From NCBI GenBank assembly GCA_047602465.1, contig JASGHF010000001.1, positions 1,798,001 to 1,862,000 on the forward strand: a stretch of 64,000 bases of DNA, in the 5' to 3' direction. The position numbers and the translations under genes were made by a program. A model generated the notes under the pieces. That model was not told the origin of the DNA. It was given only the letters and a program-made list of their open reading frames with translations, and did not search any database. Shown here one piece after another: positions 35,967 through 45,734 of this stretch. The stretch's first letter is position 1. Each line of letters starts with the position of its first letter. This stretch comes from JADZAI01 sp047602465. Its GTDB lineage: Bacteria > Pseudomonadota > Alphaproteobacteria > Micropepsales > Micropepsaceae.

Positions 35967-37227
35967 CGTGTCGCCTTCGGGCAGGCTGAAAACCGCGATC
36001 GCCGCCAAGGCGAAGGCGCTGGGCTTTGACGCCTGCCGGGTGACGGGCGCGCGCCTGGACGCGCGTGCGGCGGAGGGCCTGGCGCAGTATCTGAACGCCG
36101 GACATCACGGGACGATGGACTGGCTGCTGCAGACCGCCGCGCGGCGGGCCAGCCCCGATGCGATGTGGACCGATGCGAAAAGCGCCGTCGTCGTCGCCAT
36201 GAATTACGGGCCGGAGCGCGATCCGCTGGAGGTCACGCAGCAGCCGGGCAAGGGCGCGATCAGCGTCTATGCGCGCGGGCGCGACTATCACGACATCATC
36301 AAGGGCAAGCTGAAAGAGCTGGCGGCCGAGATCGTGAAGCGCACCGGGGGCGAGGTGAAAGTCTTCGTCGATACCGCGCCGCTGATGGAGAAGCCGCTGG
36401 CCATGGCGGCGGGAATCGGCTGGCAGGGCAAGCACACCAATCTGGTGAGCCGCGACTATGGCTCGTGGCTGTTTCTCGGCACGGTGCTGACCGATGCGGT
36501 GCTGACGCCCGATGCAGGTGGCGAGGATGTGTGCGGATCGTGCCGGGCGTGCCTGGACGCCTGCCCGACGGATGCGTTTCCCGCGCCCTACACGCTGGAT
36601 GCGCGGCGGTGCATTTCCTACCTGACGATCGAACACAAGGATCACATCGCGGCGGATCTGCGCGCCGGGATCGGCAATCGCATCTATGGCTGCGACGACT
36701 GCCTGGCGGTGTGTCCGTGGAACAAGTTTGCGCAAGACGGGCGCGAGGCGAAACTGAAGGCGCGGGACGATCTTAACGCCCCTGCCCTTGCCGAGCTGGC
36801 GATGCTGGACGATGCGGCGTTCCGCGCGCGGTTTTCAGGATCGCCGATCAAGCGGATCGGGCGCGACCGCTTCGTGCGCAATGTGCTGATCGCAATCGGC
36901 AATAGCGGCGATGCGGCGCTGGCGCAGCATGCGGAGGCGTTGCTGGACGATGGCTCGCCGCTGGTCCGCGCGATGGCAGTGTGGGCGCTGAGGCGGCTGC
37001 AGACGCCGGGCGCGTTCGCGAACTCTGCGCGATGCACGCGAAGGCGGCGAAGCGGATGCGGACGTGCGGCGCGAGTGGGAAGGTGCCTGCTGAAGACCCC
37101 CTTCCGGCCGTTGGCCACCTTCCCCCGACGGGGGAAGGCGCTCACGACATGCGCCGGCGCTTCAGGATCAAGGCCTTCCCCCGACGGGGGAAGGTGGGCG
37201 AAGCCCGGAAGGGGGCTGGCCGGTTGA
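35947..37227 (+). CDS. queG: Epoxyqueuosine reductase QueG, 3' end frameshifted into a repeat
   Basis: The open frame is 426 residues from ATG 35947 (GTG 35968 is the other candidate). Cobalamin-dependent reductase with two 4Fe-4S cluster motifs, CGSCRACLDACPT and CDDCLAVCPW, and a HEAT-like C-terminus. It performs the last step of queuosine formation in tRNA. After about 37018 (RLQTPGAFA) the frame departs from family expectation; the adjacent frame reads LRDAREGGEADADVRREWEG and stops at 37091-37093, as expected. So a single-base insertion near 37018-37020 appears to replace the tail with 70 residues, 43 of them from a REP element. Could be real or a sequencing error. Confidence 0.88.
   Translation: MRSSTSDVSPSGRLKTAIAAKAKALGFDACRVTGARLDARAAEGLAQYLNAGHHGTMDWLLQTAARRASPDAMWTDAKSAVVVAMNYGPERDPLEVTQQPGKGAISVYARGRDYHDIIKGKLKELAAEIVKRTGGEVKVFVDTAPLMEKPLAMAAGIGWQGKHTNLVSRDYGSWLFLGTVLTDAVLTPDAGGEDVCGSCRACLDACPTDAFPAPYTLDARRCISYLTIEHKDHIAADLRAGIGNRIYGCDDCLAVCPWNKFAQDGREAKLKARDDLNAPALAELAMLDDAAFRARFSGSPIKRIGRDRFVRNVLIAIGNSGDAALAQHAEALLDDGSPLVRAMAVWALRRLQTPGAFANSARCTRRRRSGCGRAARVGRCLLKTPFRPLATFPRRGKALTTCAGASGSRPSPDGGRWAKPGRGLAG
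37097..37215. repeat. 119 bp REP-like palindromic element, copy A
   Basis: Outer arms CCCCCTTCCGG...CCGGAAGGGGG; inner palindromes TTCCCCCGACGGGGGAA occur twice. It differs from copy B (50497-50615) at a single base and has the same length and orientation, i.e. 118/119 identity, so recently spread. It lies just past queG, between convergent queG and cysK. Confidence 0.93.
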
Positions 37228-37228
37228 G

Positions 37229-38209
37229 CTATAGCCCTTCGAAGAGCGCGGTGGAGAGATAGCGTTCGGCGAATGAGGGGATGATGGCGACGATGGTCTT
37301 GCCGGCGTTTTCCGGCTTCGCCGCGACCTGGAGCGCCGCGTAGGCCGCCGCGCCCGACGAGATGCCGACGGGAATGCCTTCGGTCTTCGCCAGTTTGCGC
37401 GCCCACTGGATCGCCGTATCGTTGTTGACGGTGATGATGTCGTCGATGAGGGCGGTGTCGAGGATCTTCGGCACGAAGCCCGCGCCGATGCCCTGGATCT
37501 TGTGCGGGCCGGGCGGCTTACCCGACAGCACCGCGCTGTCTTCCGGTTCGACCGCGATCATCTTCACCGAGGGCTTCTTCGCCTTCAGCACCGAGCCGAC
37601 GCCGGTGAGCGTGCCGCCGGTGCCGACGCCGGAGATGACGATGTCGACCGCGCCCTTGGTGTCGTTCCAGATTTCTTCCGCCGTGGTGCGGCGGTGGATG
37701 GCGGGGTTGGCGGGGTTTTCGAACTGCTGCGGAATGACCGCGCCGGGGATTCCGGCCTGAAGCTCCAGCGCGCGGGCGATGGCGCCGCGCATGCCCTTGG
37801 GGCCTTCGGTCAGTTCCAGTTCCGCGCCGAGCAGGGCCAGCATCTTGCGGCGTTCGATCGACATGGTTTCAGGCATGACGAGGATGAGGCGGTAGCCCTT
37901 GGCGGCCGCGACGAACGCGAGCGCGATGCCGGTATTGCCGGAGGTCGGCTCGACGATCACCGACTTGCCCGGCGTGAGCACGCCGCGCGCTTCCAGATCC
38001 TCGACCATGCTGACGCCGATGCGGTCTTTCACGCTGGCGATGGGATTGAAGAATTCCAGCTTCAGCAGGACATCGGCCTTGGCGCCGTTTTCGGCGGCGA
38101 GGCGCTTGATGCGGACGAGCGGCGTGTCGCCGATGGTCTGGGTGATGGAATCGTAGATGCGGCCCCGCCCGGGGACATGGGATTCGGCGGTCTTGGCGGC
38201 TTCGCTCAT
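37229..38209 (-). CDS. cysK: Cysteine synthase A
   Basis: 326 residues of PLP-dependent O-acetylserine sulfhydrylase. Motifs: NPIASVKDRIG with the PLP lysine, EPTSGNTGIALAF binding loop, GVGTGGTLTG phosphate loop, and ISSGAAAYAA. Makes cysteine from O-acetylserine and sulfide. Its 3' end abuts the REP element. Confidence 0.95.
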   Translation of the reverse strand: MSEAAKTAESHVPGRGRIYDSITQTIGDTPLVRIKRLAAENGAKADVLLKLEFFNPIASVKDRIGVSMVEDLEARGVLTPGKSVIVEPTSGNTGIALAFVAAAKGYRLILVMPETMSIERRKMLALLGAELELTEGPKGMRGAIARALELQAGIPGAVIPQQFENPANPAIHRRTTAEEIWNDTKGAVDIVISGVGTGGTLTGVGSVLKAKKPSVKMIAVEPEDSAVLSGKPPGPHKIQGIGAGFVPKILDTALIDDIITVNNDTAIQWARKLAKTEGIPVGISSGAAAYAALQVAAKPENAGKTIVAIIPSFAERYLSTALFEGL

Positions 38210-38320
38210 GGATCAAGTCTCCTCGGATTTGCGCCAGTTTAGGCTGCTTGCGCCGCGATGGGGCGGGCGGGAACTTATGTTTGGGTTCAGGGGAGCTTAC
38301 GCGGCGTGAGCGGCGCGGCG

Positions 38321-38764
38321 CTACCCCACACCGGTTGAGCCGAAACCGCCGGCCCCGCGGGCCGTCGAATCCAGCGTATCGGCCTCGACCAATGCGCCTT
38401 GCGTCACCGAAGCGATGACCATCTGGGCGATGCGGCTGCCGCGCGTGATGGTGAACGGCTCCGCCCCATGGTTGATGAGGATGACGCCGATTTCGCCGCG
38501 ATAGTCGCTGTCGATGGTGCCGGGGCTGTTGAGGACGGTGACGCCGTTCTTGGCGGCAAGGCCGGAACGGGGGCGGACCTGGACCTCGAAACCGGCGGGA
38601 ATGGCCATCTGCAGGCCGGTCGGGATGATCGCGCGGGCGCCGGGCTGCAGCACCACATCGGCGGCGACGGCGGCGAGCAGGTCCATGCCGGCCGCGCCCG
38701 CCGTTTCATAGCGGGGCAGCGGCAGGTCGCGATTGTGATCGAGACGCCGGACGATGATCTGCAT
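38321..38764 (-). CDS. dut: dUTP diphosphatase
   Basis: 147 residues, trimeric dUTPase with the five motifs: AGMDL, RPRSGLAAKNGV, NSPGTIDSDYRGEIGVILIN, RIAQMVI and the C-terminal RGAGGFGSTG. Hydrolyses dUTP to dUMP, keeping uracil out of DNA. Start 38764 is 8 bp after the coaBC stop, as in the common dut-coaBC arrangement. Confidence 0.95.
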   Translation of the reverse strand: MQIIVRRLDHNRDLPLPRYETAGAAGMDLLAAVAADVVLQPGARAIIPTGLQMAIPAGFEVQVRPRSGLAAKNGVTVLNSPGTIDSDYRGEIGVILINHGAEPFTITRGSRIAQMVIASVTQGALVEADTLDSTARGAGGFGSTGVG

Positions 38765-38772
38765 GGGAAATC

Positions 38773-39975
38773 CTATGTGAAATGATCCGCGATGCGGGCC
38801 GCGAGGCGGGTGGCGACCTCGGTTTTGGGAAGTTTCGGCCAGGTCTCCTCGCCGCCTTCGCCGACCAGGATGACCGTGTTGTCCTCGCCGCCCATCACCC
38901 CGGTTCCGGGCGAGACGTCATTGGCGAGGATCCAGTCGCAGCCCTTCTTCGCGCGCTTGGCGCGGGCATGGGGGATGACATTCTCGGTCTCGGCCGCGAA
39001 ACCGATGACGAGCTTCGGGCGGCGGAAGGGATGGCGCGAGAGGGTCGCCAGGATGTCGGGGTTCTCGACGAGGTTCAGCGGCGCGGCGTCCTTGCCGTCT
39101 TTCTTGATCTTCTGATCCCCCGCCTCGGCCACGCGCCAGTCGGCGACGGCGGCGGCGCAGACGGCGATGTCGGCGGGAAGCGCGGCCTCGCAGGCCGCCA
39201 GCATCTCGCGCGCGGTTTCGACCGGCACGAAGGTGACGCCGGGCGGCGGCGACAGGGCGACCGGACCGGAGACGAGCGTGACGCGCGCGCCGAGCGCCGC
39301 GAGCGCCGCCGCAATCGCGTGGCCCTGTTTGCCGCTGGAGCGGTTGGCGATGTAGCGGACGGGATCGATCGGTTCGTGGGTGGGGCCGGAGGTGACGAGC
39401 GCCGTCTTGCCGGCGAGCGGACGGTCGGCCTCCATCCCGGCGAGCAGCTTGCGGACGGCGGCGGCGATCTCGCCGGGTTCCGCCATGCGCCCCGGCCCGT
39501 ATTCGCCGCAGGCCATGTCGCCGTCGTTGGGGCCGATGAAGGTGACGCCGTCGCCCTTCAGCGTGGTGAGGTTCACCTGCGTCGCCGGATGCAGCCACAT
39601 GCGGACATTCATCGCCGGCGCCATCAGCACCGGCGTGTCGGTGGCGAGCAGCGTGGTGGTGGCGAGATCGGAGGCGAAACCGTGCGCCGCCTTGGCCATG
39701 AGATCGGCCGTGGCGGGCGCGACGACGATGAGATCGGCGGAGCGCGACAGCTCGATATGGCCCATCTCGCTTTCGTCGGTGAGGCTGAAAAGATCCTGAT
39801 AGACCTTGTTGCCGGTCAACGCCGCGAGGCTGAGCGGGGTGACGAACTGGGCGCCCGCCGGGGTGAGGATGGCCGTCGTCGCGATATTGCTCTTGGCGAG
39901 CAGGCGGATGAGTTCCAGCGACTTGTAGGCCGCGATGCCGCCGCCGACGATGAGAAGCACGCGCTTGGCGGTCAT
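38773..39975 (-). CDS. coaBC: Bifunctional phosphopantothenoylcysteine decarboxylase/synthetase
   Basis: 400 residues. CoaC flavoprotein domain (VLLIVGGGIAAYKSLELIRL, MAPAMNVRMW with the PXMNXXMW motif, MACGEYGPGRMAEP) and CoaB domain (TSGPTHEPIDPVRYIANRSS, KIKKDGKD). Converts 4'-phosphopantothenate to 4'-phosphopantetheine for coenzyme A. The start at 39975 overlaps the stop of the saccharopine dehydrogenase-like gene by ATGA. Confidence 0.94.
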   Translation of the reverse strand: MTAKRVLLIVGGGIAAYKSLELIRLLAKSNIATTAILTPAGAQFVTPLSLAALTGNKVYQDLFSLTDESEMGHIELSRSADLIVVAPATADLMAKAAHGFASDLATTTLLATDTPVLMAPAMNVRMWLHPATQVNLTTLKGDGVTFIGPNDGDMACGEYGPGRMAEPGEIAAAVRKLLAGMEADRPLAGKTALVTSGPTHEPIDPVRYIANRSSGKQGHAIAAALAALGARVTLVSGPVALSPPPGVTFVPVETAREMLAACEAALPADIAVCAAAVADWRVAEAGDQKIKKDGKDAAPLNLVENPDILATLSRHPFRRPKLVIGFAAETENVIPHARAKRAKKGCDWILANDVSPGTGVMGGEDNTVILVGEGGEETWPKLPKTEVATRLAARIADHFT

Positions 39976-41153
39976 GGACCCTCCGCCGTTTCGATGCGGA
40001 TCAGCGCGCCGGGCGCGGTGCCCCTGACCGTCGCCGCAGCCGCATATTCCTCGAAGAAGAGATGGGGATCGAGCGCGGCTTCGGGAGGGCTGACGCCCAG
40101 GCGATCGATCCGGTTCGTGAGCGCCATCTCCATGCCGACGCTGAGCGCCGCGCCGGCGGCGCCTGCCGCGCCGCCGGGCGGCAGGCGGGTGAGCGCGGCG
40201 AGGGCGCGGCGGGGGCGGCCGTTCTTCTGCCCGCTCGCCAGCGCGAAATAGGGCGGCAGGTCGCGGACGAAGCCGCCCAGCAGGCGTTCCCACATCATGC
40301 GGAAGCGCAGCGGCAGCGGACGCGCGCCGGGATCGGCGATCTGCGTGTCGGCTTCGGCCCTGGTGAGATCGCCCTTCGCCACCGCGCCGGCCAGCGCCTC
40401 GGCCAGCGCGCCTTCCCGCTTGGAGAGCGCCAGCGCGTGACGCGCCGAACGGAGGCCGGGAATGGCGTGCGGCAGGGTGAGCGGTTCCGGGTGGCCGATG
40501 AGATGGAAGCTGCGCCGCCCGAAAAACGGCAGATCGAGTTCGACGGGCTGGAGCGGGCGCGCGGGCGTGACCTTGCCGTCCTGCCAGATCTCGACATCGG
40601 TGCCGAGCTGGCGCTGCCAGTGGATCGCGCGGGCAGGCACGCGGCTGACGACGCCCGGCAGCGGCGCGGCGTCGATGCCGGCGACGGTGACGACGGTTTC
40701 GCAGGCGTCGAGTTCCGCCGCCGCGATGCGGGCGAGAAGATTGGTGAGGCCGGGCGATCCGCCAAGGCCGATGATCGCAGGGATACCCGCCGCGCGCACC
40801 GCGCCATCGAGCGCCAGCAGATCGCGGGTCGTATCCCAGCCGTCGCAGACGTCGAGATAGGGTTTCTTCGCGGCGATGGCGGCCTGCAGCACAGGCAGGC
40901 TGGTTTTGTAGAACGGCCCGGCGCAGTTCAGCACCGCATCGGCGCGCTCAACCGCCGAGGCGAGCTGCGCCGGATCGAAAATGTCGAGCGCCAGAGATTC
41001 GGCGCGGCCGGGATGACTGGCGGCGACGGCGGCGGCCGCCGTGCCGTCACGGTCGGCGACGATGACGTGACCGGCGGCCGAACAGGCGAGCGCCCCGGCG
41101 GCGACATGCCGTCCGATCGCCCCTGCCCCGCCGAGAACGAGTACGCGCTTCAC
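39972..41153 (-). CDS. Saccharopine dehydrogenase-like NAD(P)-binding oxidoreductase
   Basis: 393 residues, start GTG at 41153 overlapping the ubiB stop as GTGA. Rossmann start RVLVLGGAGAIGRHVAAGAL, then NCAGPFYKTSLPVLQAAIA, YLDVCDGWDT, GLGGSPGLTNLLARIAA. Belongs to the saccharopine dehydrogenase/trans-acting enoyl reductase-like family. Sandwiched between ubiB and coaBC with overlaps both sides, so co-expressed; a role in quinone or lipid metabolism is only inferred. Confidence 0.78.
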   Translation of the reverse strand: MKRVLVLGGAGAIGRHVAAGALACSAAGHVIVADRDGTAAAAVAASHPGRAESLALDIFDPAQLASAVERADAVLNCAGPFYKTSLPVLQAAIAAKKPYLDVCDGWDTTRDLLALDGAVRAAGIPAIIGLGGSPGLTNLLARIAAAELDACETVVTVAGIDAAPLPGVVSRVPARAIHWQRQLGTDVEIWQDGKVTPARPLQPVELDLPFFGRRSFHLIGHPEPLTLPHAIPGLRSARHALALSKREGALAEALAGAVAKGDLTRAEADTQIADPGARPLPLRFRMMWERLLGGFVRDLPPYFALASGQKNGRPRRALAALTRLPPGGAAGAAGAALSVGMEMALTNRIDRLGVSPPEAALDPHLFFEEYAAAATVRGTAPGALIRIETAEGP

Positions 41154-42709
41154 ACGAACATCCTGACCGCGATGACGACGAGGGCAAGCGCGCCGATCCA
41201 CACCGCCCAGCGGATATGGGCGGTGCGTTTCACCTCTTCCTCCGCGATGCGCGCCGCGCTGTCGGGGTGGAGGCGGATGCCCTGTTGCGCCAGATGCTGC
41301 GCCGCCTGCGCGGCCGACTGGACGATGGCGCGGACCTCGCGGCCGAAATCGCCGACGCCGGACGCGGCCTCGCGGATGCGGTGTTCGGGCGAGAGCGTGT
41401 CGCGCATCCAGCGTTCGACGACGGGGCGCGAAGATTCCCAGATATTGTGGGCGGGATCAAGATCGCGGGCGACGCCCTCCACCACCACCATGGTCTTCTG
41501 CAGCCAGACGAGCTGGGGCTGCATCTGCATGCCGAACATGTCGGTGATTTCAAAAAGCTGCTGCAGCAGGCGGGCGGTGGAAATCTCGCTGGCCGGGCGG
41601 CCGAAGACGCGCTCGCCCACGCTGCGCAGCGCCTGCGCGAAGGCGTCGACCGAGCGGTCGGGCGAGACGATGCCGACGGCGAAATGGGCCTCGGCGATGG
41701 CGCGGTAGTCGCGCTGGAGGAAGCCGTAAAGCACATCGGCCATGAAGCGGCGCATGATGGGATCGAGCCGGCCCATGATGCCGAAATCGACCGCGACGAT
41801 ATTGCCCTTTGCGTCCACGAACAGGTTTCCCTGATGCATGTCGGCGTGGAAGAAGCCGTCGCGCAGGGCCTGGGTGAGGAAATGGCGGATGAGATCGGTC
41901 GCCAGCTTCGCGGGGTCGTGACCTGCCGCTTTCAAGGCTTCCGGATCGCGCATCGGGATGGCGTCGATCCAGTCTGACGTGAGGACGCGCTTGGCGGTCA
42001 GCTCCCACTCGATGCGGGGAACGCGGAAGCCGGCATCGGCCTTGGTGAGTTCGGCCAGTTCGGCGGCGGCGCTGGCCTCCATGCGGAGGTCCATCTCCTC
42101 CTTCACGCTGACGGCGAGCGTGTCGACGAAGGCGACGGGGCGCAGGCGCTTGCTGCCGGGCAGATGGCGTTCCGCCAGACGCGCGGCGAGATAGAAGCTG
42201 TCGAGATCGCGGCGGAAACGGGTTTCGATATCGGGGCGCAGCACCTTCACCGCGACCTCGGTGCCGGTCGCCTTCAGACGCGCCCGGTGGACCTGCGCGA
42301 TGGAGGCGGCGGCGACCGGATCGCTGAAATCGGAGAACAAGGCCTCGACCGGCTGGCCCAGTTCCTCGGCGATGGCGGCCTTGGCCTTCTCCATCGGGAA
42401 CGGCGGCATGCGATCCTGCAGCGAGGTCAGATCCCTGGCGAGCTGCTTGCCGACGACATCGGGGCGGGTGGCGAGGAACTGGCCGAGCTTCACATAAGAA
42501 GGCCCCAGATCACCCAGCGCGGCGGCGAAACGCTGTCCGGTGCTGAGACCCCTGGAGGTGCGCGAGAAGGTGGTGAGCTTCAGGAAGCCGGCGGCGAAGC
42601 GCGCGGGGAACGGCGCCATCTCGCGCAGCTCCGGCGGCAGTAGCACCTCGTGCCGCGCGAAGACGCGGGCGGCGCGAACGAGCCGGAAGAAGGAGGCGAC
42701 TTTGCCCAA
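41150..42709 (-). CDS. ubiB: UbiB (ABC1/ADCK kinase-like ubiquinone biosynthesis protein)
   Basis: 519 residues, start TTG at 42709 directly after the ubiE stop. Signature segments: KLGQFLATRPDVVG, AAASIAQVHRARL (the Ala-rich loop and KxGQ of the ADCK family), AVKVLRPDIE, HADMHQGNLFVD and VDFGIMGRLDP kinase loops; a C-terminal membrane helix (WAVWIGALALVVIAVRMFV). Required for ubiquinone synthesis in proteobacteria. Gene order ubiE-ubiB is the usual one. Confidence 0.94.
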   Translation of the reverse strand: MGKVASFFRLVRAARVFARHEVLLPPELREMAPFPARFAAGFLKLTTFSRTSRGLSTGQRFAAALGDLGPSYVKLGQFLATRPDVVGKQLARDLTSLQDRMPPFPMEKAKAAIAEELGQPVEALFSDFSDPVAAASIAQVHRARLKATGTEVAVKVLRPDIETRFRRDLDSFYLAARLAERHLPGSKRLRPVAFVDTLAVSVKEEMDLRMEASAAAELAELTKADAGFRVPRIEWELTAKRVLTSDWIDAIPMRDPEALKAAGHDPAKLATDLIRHFLTQALRDGFFHADMHQGNLFVDAKGNIVAVDFGIMGRLDPIMRRFMADVLYGFLQRDYRAIAEAHFAVGIVSPDRSVDAFAQALRSVGERVFGRPASEISTARLLQQLFEITDMFGMQMQPQLVWLQKTMVVVEGVARDLDPAHNIWESSRPVVERWMRDTLSPEHRIREAASGVGDFGREVRAIVQSAAQAAQHLAQQGIRLHPDSAARIAEEEVKRTAHIRWAVWIGALALVVIAVRMFV

Positions 42710-43471
42710 CTAGATCACCCACCCGGAATGCATCGCGGCGATGCCGCCGGTGAGGTTGCGGTGTTTCACCTGCTCGAAGCCGGCGGCCTCAATCATCCGC
42801 GCAAAGTCTTTCTGCGGCGGGAAACGGCGGATGGATTCGGCGAGGTAACGATAGCTGTCGGCATCGCCCGCGACGCGGCCGCCGATTTCGGGCAGCGCCT
42901 TGAACGACCAGAGATCGTAGAGCGTATCGAGTATGGGAACGTCGACGCGGCTGAATTCCAGGCAGAGGAACCGCCCGCCCGGCTTCAGCACGCGGCGCGC
43001 TTCGGCCAGCGCGCGGTCGATATGGGTGACGTTCCGGATGCAGAAGGCGATGGTGTAGGCGTCCTTGCTGGCGCTCGGCACCGGCAATCGTTCGGCATCG
43101 CCGCAGATCCAGTCGAAGCTGACGGCGGGATCGAGCTTGCCGAACTCGGCGCGGGTCTGGCCGGCTTTGAGCATCTCGTGGTTGATATCGAGGATCGAGA
43201 CATGGCCGCCTTTGGCGCTCCAGCGCCGGGCGATGCGGAGCGCGATGTCGCCCGTGCCGCCGCCGACATCCAGAATGTCGCCGCCGGGGGCGGGATCGAG
43301 CCAGTCGACCATCGCGTCCTTCCACAGGCGATGGACGCCGGCGGACATGAGGTCGTTCATCAGATCGTATTTGCCCGCGACGCTGTCGAACACGCCTTTG
43401 ACCCGCGCGGCCTTTTCGGCGGCGGGAATGTCGGTGAAGCCGAAAGAGGCGGTTTCTTCGGGGGCGCTCAT
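42710..43471 (-). CDS. ubiE: Ubiquinone/menaquinone methyltransferase UbiE
   Basis: 253 residues. SAM-dependent methyltransferase with DVGGGTGDIALRIARR motif I, FDSVAGKYDLMNDLMSAGVH near the start, and C-terminal NLTGGIAAMHSGWVI typical of UbiE/COQ5. C-methylates the ubiquinone ring. Start at 43471; ORF-like extension upstream is a shadow of kdsA DNA. Immediately followed by ubiB. Confidence 0.95.
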   Translation of the reverse strand: MSAPEETASFGFTDIPAAEKAARVKGVFDSVAGKYDLMNDLMSAGVHRLWKDAMVDWLDPAPGGDILDVGGGTGDIALRIARRWSAKGGHVSILDINHEMLKAGQTRAEFGKLDPAVSFDWICGDAERLPVPSASKDAYTIAFCIRNVTHIDRALAEARRVLKPGGRFLCLEFSRVDVPILDTLYDLWSFKALPEIGGRVAGDADSYRYLAESIRRFPPQKDFARMIEAAGFEQVKHRNLTGGIAAMHSGWVI

Positions 43472-43512
43472 GCGGGGCGGACCATAACGATCAGGCGACA
43501 GGGCGTCACGCT

Positions 43513-44364
<852 letters not shown>

Positions 44365-44445
44365 GCGGAGCCTTTGGGCGGCGAAATTACGCCCCATGTA
44401 ATGCATCCCGCGCGGAAATGCCCGTGGCACGTGCTAGGGAACACC

Positions 44446-45327
44446 ATGCCTGAACTGCCCGAAGTCGAGACCGTCCGCCGTGGATTGCAGTCCGTGCTGG
44501 AGGGGCGGCGGATCACGTCTGCCGTCGTGCGGCGCAAGGATTTGCGCGTGCCTTTCCCGGATCGTTTCGGGGCGAGATTGACCGGGCGGACGGTGATCCA
44601 GTTGCGGCGGCGGGCGAAATATATCCTGGCCGATCTGGACGATGGCGAGACGCTGATCGTGCATCTGGGGATGTCGGGGCGGTTCACCGTCTATCCCAAG
44701 GGGTCGAACGAAGGGGCGATGCTGGGCGAGTTCCACCACGACGCGCCGCAAGCCGCCGCCGGGGCGGGCAAGCACGACCACCTGCTGCTGGAGACGGATG
44801 CCGGCGACCGCGTCGTCTATAACGACCATCGCCGGTTCGGGCTGATGCTGCTGGAGCTGACCGGCAGCATCGACGAACACAAGCTGTTCGCCGGGCTGGG
44901 GCCGGAACCGTTGGCGCCGCCGCTGGACGGAAAGACGCTGACCCGCCTGCTCGCGGGCAAGGCGACGCCGATCAAGGCGGCGCTGCTGGACCAGCGCGTG
45001 GTGGCGGGCCTTGGCAATATCTATGTCAGCGAGGCGCTGAGCCGCGCCGGGATTTCGCCCAGACGCGCGGCGGGATCGATTTCCGCGCCGCGCGTGGAGA
45101 AGCTGGCCGCAGCGGTGACGGCCGTGCTGAACGACGCCATCGCGGCGGGCGGATCGACCTTGCGCGATCATGCCCAGCCATCGGGAGAGCTTGGCTATTT
45201 CCAGCACGCCTTCCGCGTATATGACCGCGAGGGAACGCCCTGCCCCACGCCGGGTTGTAAAGGCGTGATCAAGCGCATCGTCCAGGCGGGGCGTTCGACG
45301 TTCTATTGTCCTGTCTGCCAGCGTTAG
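44446..45327 (+). CDS. mutM: Formamidopyrimidine-DNA glycosylase
   Basis: 293 residues starting MPELPEVETVRRGL, with catalytic Pro2/Glu3, Lys in LRRRAKYIL, and a C-terminal zinc finger (CPTPGCKGVIKR, STFYCPVCQR). Removes 8-oxoguanine from DNA and cleaves the abasic site. Divergent from kdsA and ubiE. Confidence 0.96.
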   Translation: MPELPEVETVRRGLQSVLEGRRITSAVVRRKDLRVPFPDRFGARLTGRTVIQLRRRAKYILADLDDGETLIVHLGMSGRFTVYPKGSNEGAMLGEFHHDAPQAAAGAGKHDHLLLETDAGDRVVYNDHRRFGLMLLELTGSIDEHKLFAGLGPEPLAPPLDGKTLTRLLAGKATPIKAALLDQRVVAGLGNIYVSEALSRAGISPRRAAGSISAPRVEKLAAAVTAVLNDAIAAGGSTLRDHAQPSGELGYFQHAFRVYDREGTPCPTPGCKGVIKRIVQAGRSTFYCPVCQR

Positions 45328-45335
45328 GAGTTCCC

Positions 45336-45704
45336 ATGGCCGTCCACGGAAGCTGTCACTGCGGGAAAACCAGGTTCGAGCTGGCGGCGCAGCCAGCGGA
45401 GATCACGTCCTGCACGTGTTCCTATTGCGCGAAATCAGGCGCGCTGTGGGCCTATTGCACTCCTGAGGACTTCCGGCTGCTGACGCCGGAGGGCGACCGG
45501 GCGCTGTATCAATTCAACTCCAGAACCATCCAGCATTTCTTCTGCGATGCCTGCGGGGTCGCGACCTATGGCATTTCGCCCGAATGGGTGGATTTCAAGC
45601 CGGACTTTTCGCGGCAGAAATTCGCGGTGAACGCGCGTCTGCTGGACGATGTCGATATCGGGCTGATCCCGGTGACGGTGATCGACGGGAAGAATCTGTG
45701 GTAG
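45336..45704 (+). CDS. GFA (CENP-V/glutathione-dependent formaldehyde-activating) family protein
   Basis: 122 residues with the zinc-binding cysteines of the family: GSCHCGKTRFEL, CTCSYCAKSG and FFCDACGVATYG. Family members bind zinc and glutathione-like thiols; substrate not predicted. It follows mutM after 8 bp, same strand. Confidence 0.85.
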   Translation: MAVHGSCHCGKTRFELAAQPAEITSCTCSYCAKSGALWAYCTPEDFRLLTPEGDRALYQFNSRTIQHFFCDACGVATYGISPEWVDFKPDFSRQKFAVNARLLDDVDIGLIPVTVIDGKNLW

Positions 45705-45734
45705 GGACCGCCTCCTTATAAGAGGAGACGCGCC

